Shown one piece after another: positions 22,773-34,312 of a stretch of DNA of 64,000 nucleotides. Where the stretch lies: NCBI GenBank assembly GCA_032622095.1, contig CP136064.1:129319605-129383604 (forward strand), written 5' to 3'. The DNA is from Siphonodentalium dalli. Lineage: Eukaryota > Mollusca > Scaphopoda > Gadilida > Siphonodentaliidae. A program made the position numbers and the translations under genes. Under the pieces are notes generated by a model that worked only from the letters and a program-made list of their open reading frames with translations, made no database searches and was not told the DNA's origin. Position 1 is the first letter of the stretch; the number at the start of each line of letters is the position of its first letter.

Positions 22773-23298
22773 GGGGCGCCGTTCTTTTATTTAATACCTA
22801 TTTTTTATATCAATAATAAATTTTGTGATCTCACAAAATGAATACCTGATATCACAAAATCGAATATATGATATCATTGTAAGCATTTAGTGATATCACA
22901 TAGTCGATTTTATGATATAATATATTTATTTTGTGATATCGGTTATTCGAATTTGTTATATCATATATTAATTTTATTATATCAATAATTCGGATGAAAA
23001 GACTATTTATTTATATCACTAAATCCATTTAGTGTTATCGTAAAATATTTATTTATATCATAAAACGAATATATGCTATCATAAAATCGAATTATGTATT
23101 CGATTTTATGATATCTTAAATTCATTTTATGATATCAAAAATGATTTTATGATATCACAAATTGGAATCAGTTATATCATAATATATTTAATGATATCAT
23201 ATATTCGCTTTGGTAATATCACAAAATGAATTTAGTGATGTCATAAAATGAATTATTGATATCACTATATAAGTAATTAATAGAAGAACGGCGCCCCC
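22773..23298. mobile_element. foldback element with GATATC palindrome arms
   Basis: The ends are inverted: GGGGCGCCGTTCTT at 22773-22786 and its complement at about 23284-23297. The whole interior is a run of more than ten diverged TGATATCA palindromes spaced by AAAATGAAT or AAATCGAAT-like linkers. There is no coding potential. It lies 40 bp inside the second visible USP intron. TATATTAT and TATAATAT flank the ends but do not make a clean target duplication. Confidence 0.8.
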
Positions 23299-23739
23299 TA
23301 TAATATTGTATTGCGGTAAACGTCCAATACCATGGCCTTTACTAGCTTTTGGGTGGTGTAACATAGCTCATCGTATTATCCATTTTCATGGTAATAATTA
23401 AAAACTTAAATGTTCAACAAATCAGGAAAACATATCTGAAACGGTCATGACTCAAGCTTTGTATCATCTGCTAACATTTGTCGAACCCATATCAATTTCC
23501 CAACTATATTCAGAGAAGTATCTACCGGACGTCGATCTCTATTTGTACATAAATAGCAGGAATATGCTAACAAGGAACGCTCTTTATTATTCCGTTCCGG
23601 GCAAATAGTCGAGGGTTCCGCAGTATGTCCATCCGTATACTAATTTTGTTTACAAATCAGAACAATTTGTATTTTGGGCAGGTATCCCACTTGGGGGCAT
23701 GGCGCTTTTAAATGAACCATTGCGATAACTTCTTCATAG

Positions 23740-24545
23740 TATTATCTATACTAATAAAACTGAATTTTGTTTGTCTGCCGGGTACTGGGTGACCAAAAGG
23801 CTGAATCCTCGTAGCTGATAATTTGTACACATGGGTCAATTGACCCGGGAGTGTCATGGGGTAGGTGCCGTTGATACCAGATGTCTAAAAATGGCAAGAT
23901 AAAATCGCAATTTATATGATGGTGAGCCACGCTGGTTCGTTTGACCTCGATCTGCTAAGAATGTCTCAGGTTCCGAGAAAACTGGTTCTCTTCTCAGAAA
24001 GTATTTTGATTTCTATATATAGCCCACTCTGGTACGTATGACTTCGACCTGCTAAGAATGTTTCAAGTTCCGAGAAAACTGACTCTCTTCTTATCGGTTT
24101 CTATATATAGCTGATATTAATATTCATTTATTTATCTATACTAACAAAAGGAACATTTGTACACAGGGCTCAGTGGACCCGGTGAGTGTAATGGAATAGG
24201 TTCCGTCGACATCAGATGGCTAAAGGGACACTGTCAATTAATTTAACTAAATAATTAATCATATACCCAAAATGGTTGGAATATGGTCGTCACATGACCA
24301 GGGCAATATCATGGGATAGGCGCCATTGACATCAGATGACTTAAACGTGGACTATATGATAAATAAAGAGCGTTCCTCATCAGCTCAGACGATATGTTGG
24401 GAAATTGGTACAAAGTGGTCATCTGACAATGGGAATGGGATGGGAATAGGAATAGGAATGGGAATGGGAATAGGATGGGCGCCTTTTACGTCGGAGTCTT
24501 AGGGGGGGTTAATCAATTATATTAACATAGGTGATAAATGGAGAG
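23740..24545. repeat. diverged tandem repeats (TCTATACTAATAAAA unit) with a GGGAAT microsatellite
   Basis: Units carry CCCGGGAGTGTCATGGGGTA, CCCGGTGAGTGTAATGGAAT and AGGGCAATATCATGGGATAG. Each is followed by a GYCGYTGAYATCAGATG-like word. The TCTATACTAATAAAA start occurs near 23745, with a TCTATACTAACAAAAG form near 24133. A GGGAAT/GGAATA hexamer run lies at 24430-24478. Confidence 0.55.
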
Positions 24546-24659
24546 CGTTTATTATAATATCAGGAGGTATTTGTGGTATTTCAGTAAGAGTAGTTATGTG
24601 CATCACTGACATGAAATCGAAATAAGTAAAGTGACATCAGCTTTTTGGGGTCATTTGCC

Positions 24660-25240
24660 ACATTTTCCAAAATGTTCCGAGCGAACAGAGGGTCGAGTTA
24701 TTTTCGGACCACATTTTAAAACTCGGCCCAAGTATATTTCGGCCAAAAATGTTCGACCCAAAATGTTCTAAAGCTTATTTGGGACAATTTCCGTTTTTTT
24801 TTCGGACTTTGCCTATTTTCGACCAATTTCGGACTTGTCGGCCCTCGGCCCTCATTTTTTTTCCGGACCAGAATTCCGTTCTACTTCACTAAGGACGTTC
24901 CCGTAGTGATTTGCCACATTTTCCGAATAATTAACGGAATTCACGTTGTCAGTGGAACATCATATTCGGTTGTATTTTTGTAGGGTGATACCCCAGGTTT
25001 GGGGCGGTCCATTTATGTTAACCAGAGTTACGACCCTCGTTGAAATTGTTAATTATGTGTTCGCACAAGGTACGATAACTCGGTGTGGATTATCAGATTT
25101 GGTTGTGATATTGTATTGTGATACAGCCCAGATTCTGGTGAAAGGATACTCATATTCTACTAGTATTGTAAATTCATTCTTATCGGAGTTACGGCCCTTG
25201 TTGGGCATGGAAATTTTTTAATTTCGTGTCCATACGAACA
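24660..25240. repeat. low-complexity TTCGG-rich stretch and dispersed direct repeats
   Basis: About 24700-24880 is full of TTTCGGAC, TTCGGCC and TTCGACC words. About 24955-25210 holds two related units with GATACCCCAG/GATACAGCCCAG and GAGTTACGRCCCTYGTTG. The ORF at 24946-25221 is a by-product. Confidence 0.45.
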
Positions 25241-25454
25241 TTTCACCATAACCTCAAATTCAAACAAACTGGTGCAACTGACATGTGGTGGATTTATGGT
25301 GCCAAATCGGACAGGGCATCTTTAACGTACGGCAAACTATATAAAAGAGTGTTTAACAGCCCTATACATTTGTGACTTTAATATAACACTTTGAGTCCAA
25401 ATTTGATTCAAACTCGTATATATATGGCACATTTTCTATGTTTTTACTTTCAAG

Positions 25455-25652
25455 TATTGTGGAAAAATCAAGCAACTGAGTGGAAAGGTCGGAGAGGTGA
25501 TTCTAACGTACGCCGATGAAGAGAATGCTGACGTCATTATCGTTGGGTGTCGAGGATTGGGAAAAGTGCGTCGGACGTTTTTAGGCAGCGTAAGCGACTA
25601 CTGTGTCCACCATTCTAAAGTGCCTGTAATGGTGTGTCGTAGAGAAACATAG
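25455..25652 (+). CDS. universal stress protein, last exon with ATP-binding motif
   Basis: An acceptor (tttttactttcaag) opens a 65-codon frame ending in TAG (25650-25652). It includes GKVGEVILTYADEENADVII, then VGCRGLGKVRRTFLGSVSDY, then CVHHSKVPVMVCRRET. G-C-R-G, nine residues, then G-S fits the G-2X-G-9X-G(S/T) nucleotide-binding motif of ATP-binding (UspFG-type) universal stress proteins, with no missing key residue. With exons A and B, 127 residues are visible; a usual animal USP has about 150, so only the first strand is missing. These are soluble, dimeric stress-response proteins. The precise role of this one cannot be told from sequence. Confidence 0.92.
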   Translation, partial: YCGKIKQLSGKVGEVILTYADEENADVIIVGCRGLGKVRRTFLGSVSDYCVHHSKVPVMVCRRET

Positions 25653-26390
25653 CCCAGTCTTGTTCGATGTGCCTTGTGTCATTATTTATTTGGAAATACT
25701 ATCGGGAATAATTTCTGATAGGGCAAGTTTAAAAGAAATGCTGTTTGAGAATGGATTTCTCCACCGCTGCATCAAATTGGTTCGACGTGTACCATGGATA
25801 TATGATGCAGTGAACATTAAGCTGTTTTGGCTTGTTATCTGCCAGCTGAAGGTGTCATAAATGTATGGTCAACGGTTAAAAATGTGGATTCGGCTCCAAC
25901 GACATTCGCGAGACCCGCGAAGTGACTATCTATAGAAATATAGTTTTCTACCACGAAGAACCTACAGCTAGATCTGTTATCCAACTATTTATTTGCTGAA
26001 ATTCACAGTTCGCACGATATCCACATATACGCATATATAGACATAGATATCAGACGCTCAAGTTGCTCAACCGTGACAATTGATTTGAAGTCGCCGATTT
26101 AAACAAAATAATTAATATTTCCGTTGATTGGAATTAGTTTGTCAACAGGAAACCTATTGGGAAATATATCCACACCTACAGACACCAGATAATATGTGAA
26201 CAAGCGACGTATTGTTAACATGGCATGTCCATTATTAGGGTACGTTCACACACTGCAGTGTGCTGGGCTATGAATGACAAACTACCCACTTTGTAAGATG
26301 CATTATGACTCATCGTTTACTACATGCATGCGCAGCACGGTCAGATTGAAGATGCATAATCCGATTTAACGCCCATAAATTAATATTTCT
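25653..26390. other. 3' flank of the USP gene
   Basis: The stretch after the stop includes a chance ORF (25660-25860). No poly(A) signal was seen close to the stop, so the 3' UTR end is undefined. Confidence 0.3.
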
Positions 26391-26394
26391 TCGG

Positions 26395-27345
26395 TTTCAG
26401 GCAGGGGGGGGGGGGGGGTAGTAAAATATATGCAGGAAGGTATGCCGTTTTTTTGCATCTGGCATTTTCGGGGACCCACCACCACCAAACCTGCAAAAAA
26501 AAAATGGAACTCTACTGATATCACTCATATGACTGGGAATTATCTCAATTAGTTCAAATAACAGTTTAACCTGTTTCAGAAGCTGTTTTAAAGGGGTACT
26601 GTACGCCATTTTCATTAAATTTCCGGTGACAACAACGATCTAATATCGATAATATATAGAAACATAAGTAATTTGAGTCGAAGATGTATTCTGTAAACGC
26701 TCAGGTTAATAGGCTATCTTAAAATTTAATAATTTAAAAGTTAATAATTTGATATAAATTGAATTTATGACTGGAGCCATAAAATGGCGTCAATTAAATT
26801 ACGAATTTGCGTAATCAAATAAAGTAAATGAGGGATACTGGCTTGTTAAACCGATCGCACACACGATCGCTTAAAATATTATGATGATACGGGGAGAACA
26901 CTCAAGCCACTCACTGACTAGCGACGATACAATAACTTAAATGATTATATGGGACTAGTATGCCTATAATATAACTTTTATTTGATTCATTTGGTTGAAA
27001 ACTGTACAAAAATTACTCGACAACGACAATTTGTATTTTTGCATTCCGGTAAATTTGTCATCCGTAACACTACTTCGTACTCAACAGACTTTCAAATAAT
27101 GAAAAAAGTGTTACCTTATTCTCAGACTCGGAGACTATAGAAACCAACAACAACATTTGGCGTTCAGTACCCCTTTAATTGAAAAAAATGTTTTATAAAT
27201 TGCTGATCATCTGTAAACCTAGGTCATTGTGCAGAATACACAAAATTTCATAATTTCTAACTATTTCCTGATTAGTCTGTCAAACAGCCCATTATCTAAC
27301 ATATTCCATACCACTTATGTTAGTCTACTGGAGCAACTTACTTCT
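26395..27345 (-). repeat. dispersed repeat family Z, copy 1 (interrupted by a MITE)
   Basis: Poly-G, then GCAGGAAGGTATGCCGTTTT, GGGACCCACCACC and AGTCTGTCAAACAGCCCATT, match the complement of 55020-55430 colinearly, except for an extra 583-bp insertion at 26592-27174. A third copy is at 30165-31100. Confidence 0.75.
26592..27174. mobile_element. MITE with AGGGGTACTG ends and TTAA (or TA) target duplication
   Basis: Ends AGGGGTACTGTACGCC and GGCGTTCAGTACCCCT are inverted, and TTAA flanks both sides (26588-26591 and 27175-27178). The paralogous repeat near 55168 has the unoccupied site (complement GTTTTAATTAAAA), so the insertion is documented within the window. If the element is read as two bases longer at each end, the duplication is TA, which would fit Tc1/mariner instead of piggyBac. 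There is no coding capacity. Confidence 0.88.
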
Positions 27346-28539
27346 AATTATACTAGCTGAAACAGGCTCCCTTTGGGAGCCTATATTCAGCATCGGAGAT
27401 ACCTATGGCCCCTTTTGTTTGACTTCGCACACATTTTGATCTTAGACAGTCCCTTCGTGCGCTTCAAGCACATTTGGTCATTGAAACATTTTGATTTATA
27501 TATATTGTTTTAAGATATTTTTTTTTAAAGATCGAATTCCTTGCTCAATTTAACAAAACCAATTTTTTTTTTTTTTTTTTTAATTAAAAATTTTGAAAAA
27601 CAAATACCATTATAACATCCGCCAGGGTACCCCGAGTCACCACACCCAATTTGGTTGAACTTGGCCCAGGGGTCTGAGAGAGAAATCCGGACAGATCCTA
27701 CTTGTTTATATATATACTAGCAGGGTTACCCGGCGTTGCTCAGGTTAAAGTGATGTGAAACCCTCTGTGGATAGTTGGTGAATACTCTTGCTCTCAACGT
27801 GTTACACGTATTCTCATAAATTGTATATCCAAATGGCATCACAAAACATGATTCTTACATGGAATATAAGTAGTGGCTCACCTTGTTAGGTCGGAGCGAT
27901 TATCATTTTTATCGCGATTAATCCGTCCCACCAATAAAGAAGTATTTATTTATTTACAACTGCGATACTTCAGACGTTACACCATGAAACATGAACATCA
28001 TAAACACATTAGTTCGAAAAAATAAAAGACGACAATTGTGTTTTACATAGAGATGTATCAATCAACCAATCAACCAATCAATCTAGTTTATCATACAAGT
28101 TATGTCCACTTACCTCACCGTTACATCTCCATAAAAATAGTCCACATGACAGTTAATCCTTATATTTATATACATTTAGCGAAAAAGCCACTTTTGTAAA
28201 TATATTTAAATCGAAAAGTGTATCGTGACAAGATCAGCCCAAAATACCCAAATAGCACCCTTGGCAAAAGTTAATAGGAACAATTTCTCTTCATGTTGAA
28301 ACCCGATGATGTATTAAGTCAATCCTGCGCGAGTCAAAATGCGCCCAAAGCATTACGCGTTCGTCTTTCCAAACCTAATGACGTATCGATGGTGTTATTA
28401 GCTTGGTGTTATGAGGCGTTGCGCATTCACCGAGAAATAACTGCAACTAGCCACGCGGGCGCCGACCAATCAGAATGCTGGATTTAGTGATGACAACACT
28501 TAGTGTGTAAATATATATAGACCACGTCTATTAGACTCA
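27346..28539. other. spacer with poly-T and an ACCCGGCGTTGC word
   Basis: A T run lies at about 27563-27582. TACTAGCAGGGTTACCCGGC near 27715 resembles a word found in many invertebrate repeats. No gene is recognised; the ORF at 28293-28487 has no known domain. Confidence 0.4.
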
Positions 28540-30150
28540 TGCATGCATTATATAATGGAGATGATTATATATAAGTTTGGTGGTAATCGGCAACTAAACA
28601 AATTCTTTTCATAGTTATTACCCCCCCCCCCCCCCATCTCTCACCCACCCAAACGACACCAATTTCGCGTCTTTAAATCACACGTTTATATTCCTCGTAT
28701 ATATCACGGAGAAGAATAATATATCAATTTGGTCGAAATCTGCGCTAAAAATAGCCCCTCCCCTGACACCAACAACGTCACTTTAGAAAATTTCAACCCA
28801 CACCATTATCTTACTCGTAAAAAGTTACCCCTGTTAGACCGTCTTGGTGCCATCTCGATTGTACCCTTAAAGTTATATATAGAACACAGACATATATTCG
28901 CGAATATGTGATTCATTGTATTATTTGAGAAGAACGTGTGTGAGTCTGATGGTAATTGGCACTAAACATATTTTTATAAGTTTTTGGTGACCCTCCCGTC
29001 CCTATTTCGGACTCAAGCGGCGCCACTTTTGACATCATTGAACCACACACTTAGACTCATTATATTGATGAATATATATAAAATTTATGAAAACTGGAGT
29101 ATACAAATTCGTATCAAATTTAGGGCCACCATTGCATATCTCTCACACAGAAAGGCACAAATTTGGCGCATTTAAACCACACGATTCGATTAATCGTATG
29201 ACGGAGAATAATATGTATCAACCAGGTGGAAATCGGCCCTAAACATATTGTTTATCAAAGTTTGTGTCCCTCTCACCCTCTAGGCAACCCTGACTCGAAT
29301 GCCCCCACTTTTGACATCTTTAAAACAATTAGACTCCTGATATCATGGAGATTATTATTTGTAAGTTTGGTTCTAATCCGGGACTAAACAATTTTTTATC
29401 AAATTTAGTGCCCACCCCCACCCCACCCCATCTCTAACCAAAGCAGCACCAATATGACGTCTTTAAAATCACACGATTAGATTCCTCATATCATGGATAA
29501 GAATGTTTATCAATTTGGTGGAATTTGGCGCTAAAAATATTGTGTATCAATTTTGGTGCCCCTCTCCCTTTCAGTGCACCCCTGACTCGGATGACGACAC
29601 TTTTGTCAGCTTTAAGCCACGCCATTAGACACATCACACCATGGGGATGAATTTGTATAAGTTTCGTGGCAATCGGCGACTAAACCAATTTGTATCAGAT
29701 TTATTACCCACCAACCGCCACCCAAATCTCTCACAACAACGATACCAATTTGGCGTCTTTAAATCATACAATAAGATTCCTTGTATCATGGAGAATATCT
29801 CAGAAGAATGTGCATCAATTTGGTGGAATTCGGCGCTAGAATTATTTTTGATCAATTTTGGTGCCCCTCTCCCCTTCCGGGCATCCCTGACGCGAACGGC
29901 GCGACTTTTGACAAATTTAAACTACACCATTAGATTCCTCATATTATGGGGATGATTATATATAAGTTTGGTGACAATTTTTTTATCAGCCCCTCCCCCT
30001 TTTCTGCCCCTGACAACAACTGCGTCACTTTACAAAATTCTAACCCTCGCCATTATCTTTCTCGTAACAAGTTACCCCAATTAGACCCTTTTTGTGCCAT
30101 CTATGTGGTCCACTGTGAATTTCTATAGAACACAGACAGACAGACAGACA
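28540..30150. repeat. degenerate tandem array, about 150-bp subunits pairing into about 300-bp units
   Basis: ATGATTATATATAAGTTTGG-like starts recur near 28556, 29345, 29640 and 29943 (about 300 bp apart in the last three). Between them is a second type with AGAATRTATATCAATTTGGT. Each is followed by a pyrimidine-rich CACCCMC box and a GCGWCACTTTTGAC/CACCAATTTGGCGTC box. The array ends in an ACAG tetranucleotide run (about 30131-30150). The ORFs inside are repeat by-products. Confidence 0.8.
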
Positions 30151-30164
30151 TTCGCAAATATAGA

Positions 30165-31100
30165 TAGATGACAAGCAGTCACAGCACTTTACCAGACTTG
30201 GATACTTTCGGTCTTGTGAGATCATCTGAGTTGAAAGACATGCAAATAATTCACTGAATGGCTTGATGCACTGATGACAGATATTTTCTACCCATTGATA
30301 GTCACATTAATGTTTGAGACAGTTGCTCGCTCTTTTTCCATGCACACAATGATCTAGGCATTAGTTACATCAGGACAAGTTTACTTAGATATGCAAACTT
30401 AGGTCATTGTACAGGATACACACAATTCCATAATTTCTAAGCATTTCCCGATTAGTCTGTCAACCAGCCCATTATCTAGCATTATGCCTTAACACTTGTT
30501 TTAGTCTACTGGAGCAACCTCTGTTATAATAATTGACAAAACAGTCACTATGCCAGACTTGGATATTTTAGGTGTTGTGAGAGTAACAGATCATATGAGT
30601 TGATATACATGCAAATATTTCACTGATTGAAATGATGCATTGCATGATGAACAGTGTGATGACAGTTATATTCTAGCAATTGATAGTCACATTAATGTTT
30701 GAGGCAGTTGCTCACTCTTTTACCATGCACACAATGATCTTGGCTTTAGTTACATCAAGACAAGTTTATTTATTTCAGTTTTACATTTCTCTAAGCTTCT
30801 TTCTGAAGGGTGTCGCGAAGAAATTTTTTCACCACACCGCCCCATATGCAACATGGCATATAGCTTAATGTCATCTCTACTAAGGCCCATATGGGGTCCC
30901 AGTAACATAAATATGGTGTTTTAGCAGTTATAAATTCTTATAATATATTTTAAACTGTTACAAATGTCATATAAGGGCACAAAAGGTCTTTAGTAAAAAA
31001 AAACTTTGCATGCGGGTGTAAAAAACGCGTTTTTTGCCCCTCGGGCCACCCACCACCCCGGCATACCTTCCTGCAAATTTTTTACTACCCCCCCCCCCCT
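30165..31100 (+). repeat. dispersed repeat family Z, copy 2
   Basis: Colinear with the complement of 54320-55010. Shared words include GATTAGTCTGTCAACCAGCC, TTAGTCTACTGGAGCAAC and GTCATCTCTACTAAGGCCCA. It contains an internal duplication of the GATAGTCACATTAATGTTTG block (near 30298 and 30682) that is single in the 54-kb copy. It ends in a poly-C run (about 31087-31099). Confidence 0.75.
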
Positions 31101-31523
31101 GATTCAGGGGTAACAAATATTAGATTTCAGTCGAGGAACCCACTCATCAAAGCCCAGTGATAATATTTTGAGTTTTGAAATCTATTATTTTCACCATCTC
31201 GAATATTTGGCGGCCTGGCAAATATTCAACAAATGCCGACCGACATTCGATACGTTGAACAAAATGTTGATATATAACAGTTTTTGGGCAATGTTATACT
31301 ATAGTTGACAGTGGTTAGCATTATTTTTTGGCAATTGTTGTTGTTGTTGTTGTTGGAATCTGATTATATGGGGACCATCGAATCTTATTGAGTGTACCTT
31401 TAAGCGATAAAATCAATTGAAAACACATTTCGTCATTCGAAAACTTATCACTCAGCAGTGTATATCTAGCGATCTGAAGAATTTGATGAAATTTTGCCAG
31501 GCAATTTTGCAAGCTGTGTAAAT
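31101..31523. repeat. dispersed repeat shared (inverted) with 59190-59560
   Basis: GTCGAGGAACCCACTC, TCGAATATTTGGCGGCC, GACAGTGGTTAGCATTATTT and a TTG run (31329-31353) match 59190-59545 in reverse. There the same position is a longer AAC run. Confidence 0.75.
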
Positions 31524-31528
31524 AGGAT

Positions 31529-33285
31529 CACTGTCGGATACCCGTTTAGGTTCGTACATTTCAAGATTGTGGCGCCCAGTAAACAAGATAAACGGTAAGT
31601 GTATATACTGTCTCCAAGCATCAATTAACGACATCTTTCGGTGATACACCTTTAAACAATTATGTAGGAGTTTGTATGCCCAACACCTACGTAACATTCC
31701 TTTCGCATGACAGGCATGTGAATTGTTGTATTTGGCGTGTCAAGTCGTCATCATTATTCGAAATTTTATCGAGGCGGCGAAATGTTCGCTTTTTCGTAAT
31801 TTTTTGGCCCTGGGCTCATGGATCCGCAAATTTATGTATTGTTGTTGGTAGATTAGGTTACCACACATCTTTGGAATGCAAAACCGGCGATATTTTTATT
31901 GTCTAACTCCGAAAAACGACCTTTGAAAATTTCAAAATGTTCAGGTTCAGATTCGCTATATTCCCGATGATTTTGTTCAGGTTCAGACACAATTTTCGTT
32001 CGGGTTCGGACAAATTTCGTTCAGGTTCGGACGCATCAAAAACTCTCGCATAGAAGTGACATGCCGAGGTGCAGTCGCGTTCTTATTGCGTTTTTGTGCG
32101 TATTGATTATCTTCTATTCGTACAACAAAAACGATAAATGGGGAACACGTGACATGGTTTTAGACCACTCGCGAATAATTTGGGCGGACTTTCTTATTGT
32201 ATGCATGTGAGAAACATGTATGCGCTCACGTGGTTCCCCTCCCCATCCACATACGAGGCCACGAAGGTCGCCGCAGGTAGATGAGCAGATAAATGTCCAT
32301 AACTGTTCCTCCGGCCGTAAGATATTCCCTCTCTTCCGTTTTCATTAACCCCTGGCCCTCATTTTGAGATCAAATCCATGGTCTCTGAAAAATAGAGTTG
32401 TTCCGATCTTTACTGGTGGATGCTAATTGCATTATAGTTTGCATATAACGACTAAAGTGCCTAACATTGCGGAATACAAGTGGTATATTGCCAAAATGTC
32501 CCCATCGGTTTGGATTTTGCCTTTTCAAGGCTTTCCTTTCCGCGTGGAAATATTTCAAGAACTGTTCCATCTGTTTAGTCTGCATGTGCTGAGTACCATA
32601 CCAGCTGGAAACAATTCGTCAAGGATCATATATGTTCCCATGGTGAATTTGTTTTAAATGACAGACCAAACAAGATCCGAATAGCTGGAACATTTTCTTA
32701 ATTACTGGTTACCAGTGTGGTGGGAAATCTGGTCTGGACTATTTAACGTCTTTTTTCAGGTTTTGATGCGTCCGAACCTGAACGAAAATTGTCCGAACCT
32801 GAACGAAATTTGTCCGAACCCGAACGAAAATTGTGTCTGAACCTGAACAAAATCATCGGGAATCTGAACCTGAACATTTTGAAATTTCCAAAGGTCGTTT
32901 TTCGGAGTTAGACAATACAAATATCGCCGGTTTTGCATTCCAAAGATGTGTGGTAACCTAATCTACCCACAACAATACATAAATTTGCGGATCCATGAGC
33001 CCAGGGCCAAAAAATTACGAAAAAGCGAACATTTCGCCGCCTCGATAAAATTTCGAAAAATTATGACGACTTGACACGCCAAATACAACAATTCACATGC
33101 CTGTCATGCGAAAGCCATGTTACGTAGGTGTTGGGCATACACATTCCTACATAACTGCTTAAAGGTGTATCACCGAAAGATGTCGTTAATTGATGCTTGG
33201 AGACAATATATACACTTACCGTTTATCTTGTTTACTGGGCGCCGCCATCTTGAAATGTACGAACCTAAACGGGTATCCGACAGTG
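31529..33285. mobile_element. 1.76-kb inverted-repeat element with 5-bp target duplication AGGAT
   Basis: The left arm (31529 to about 32045) and right arm (about 32757-33285) are inverted copies over about 520 bp with few differences. They start CACTGTCGGATACCCGTTTA and end in repeated GTTCAGGTTCGGAC words. AGGAT flanks both ends (31524-31528 and 33286-33290). The 0.7-kb centre has no recognised protein. A 5-bp duplication with CAC ends recalls Transib-type elements, but the TIR does not fit that consensus well, so the class is open. Partial relatives lie at 58560-58740. Confidence 0.85.
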
Positions 33286-33330
33286 AGGATAGACTCAGAA
33301 AAAACGAGGTGCCGCACTAAAGATGGAATA

Positions 33331-33765
33331 ATTGTCACCCGACATTCCGTCGGAGGACTATAGTAATGACACTCGTCCGACCGTGTGTGTGTGCGTCGAG
33401 CCGTCCGTCCGGAACTTTGTCCGAGCCTGTATTCTGTCATTTTCTGGGTTTTTTTTTAACTTGGCACATATATCAACCAGCATGGGAACCTGCGATTTTG
33501 AGTTGGGTCAGACTCATTTTCGCGGAGTTATTGCCCCTTTTTCGACATAGAATCGTACATCCTGGGACGCATCTTTTGTCCGAGCCTGTATTCCGTCATT
33601 TTCCATGCAGTCAAATTTTTAAAACTTTGCACAGATATCAACCAGCATGGGAACCTGCGCACCTGCTATTTTGAGTTCGGTCGTACTCATTCTGGCGGAG
33701 TTATTGCCTTTTCCGACATAGAATCGTACATCCTGGAACACATCTTTTGTCTGAGCTTTATTATT
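33331..33765. repeat. dispersed tandem repeat with GTCCGAGCCTGTATTCYGTC
   Basis: Two units (about 33415-33570 and 33577-33735) share GTCCGAGCCTGTATTC, ATATCAACCAGCATGGGAAC, GCGGAGTTATTGCC and CGACATAGAATCGTACATCC. The same family is at 17690-17900. ORFs here come from the repeat. Confidence 0.7.
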
Positions 33766-33875
33766 TAGGGTAGGGAGGGAAAATACAAAATTTCATACTT
33801 TTCCCCAGAAATTCCATATGCAACAACCTGATGAATAAGCCACAGAACTAACATATCACAATAATTCCTCTTAAA

Positions 33876-34312
33876 GGCCCATTTAATTTTCAAGTCACCG
33901 ATTATTTGTTTAGTGCTTTGATATACGGTTTTAATAACAATCTATGGCATAATATATGCTTTAAATACCATAACTCATCACCATTTGGAACGTCTGTGTC
34001 TAAGAAGGTGCCCATAGAGTAATAGAAAATAGCCGAAATCATAGAAAAATTTCCCCCGTCTCGCTCCCAGAATGCAACATAATTCAAACTAAGATATAGA
34101 GTTATTCAACTTTCATTGAAAATAATAGACTTTGCAGAAACGTAAGCAGAGAAAACACGTTGGTATACCTCAACAAAAACAACAAGTTCACATTTTATTA
34201 TATTGGATAAGTTGATAATACTTTTGTTTTGGAACTTCCTCTTTCAAATGGTATATAATGTGGCATCTATTTTATATAATGTGATCTGGGGGGTTCGAAC
34301 ATTAAGTGGGCC
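33876..34312. mobile_element. MITE, GGCCCACTTAATTTTC family, copy A
   Basis: The ends are inverted: GGCCCATTTAATTTTCAAG and its complement GAACATTAAGTGGGCC. Inside are ATTCTATTACTCTATGGGCA-like and AGAATGCAACATAATTCAA words that match copy B (42846-43355) in the opposite orientation. It is non-coding. Confidence 0.8.

Noticed and set aside
24946-25221. ORF of 91 codons before the last USP exon
   Set aside because: It runs through a dispersed repeat (GAGTTACGRCCCTYGTTG) inside the intron and has no domain.
25660-25860. ORF immediately after the USP stop codon
   Set aside because: The USP family's C-terminal strand and stop are already complete at 25652. This frame is non-homologous 3' flank.
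28293-28487. ORF with SKPNDVSMVLLAWCYEALRI
   Set aside because: It has an ATG but no domain, no splice signals, and no recognisable homology. It cannot be supported.
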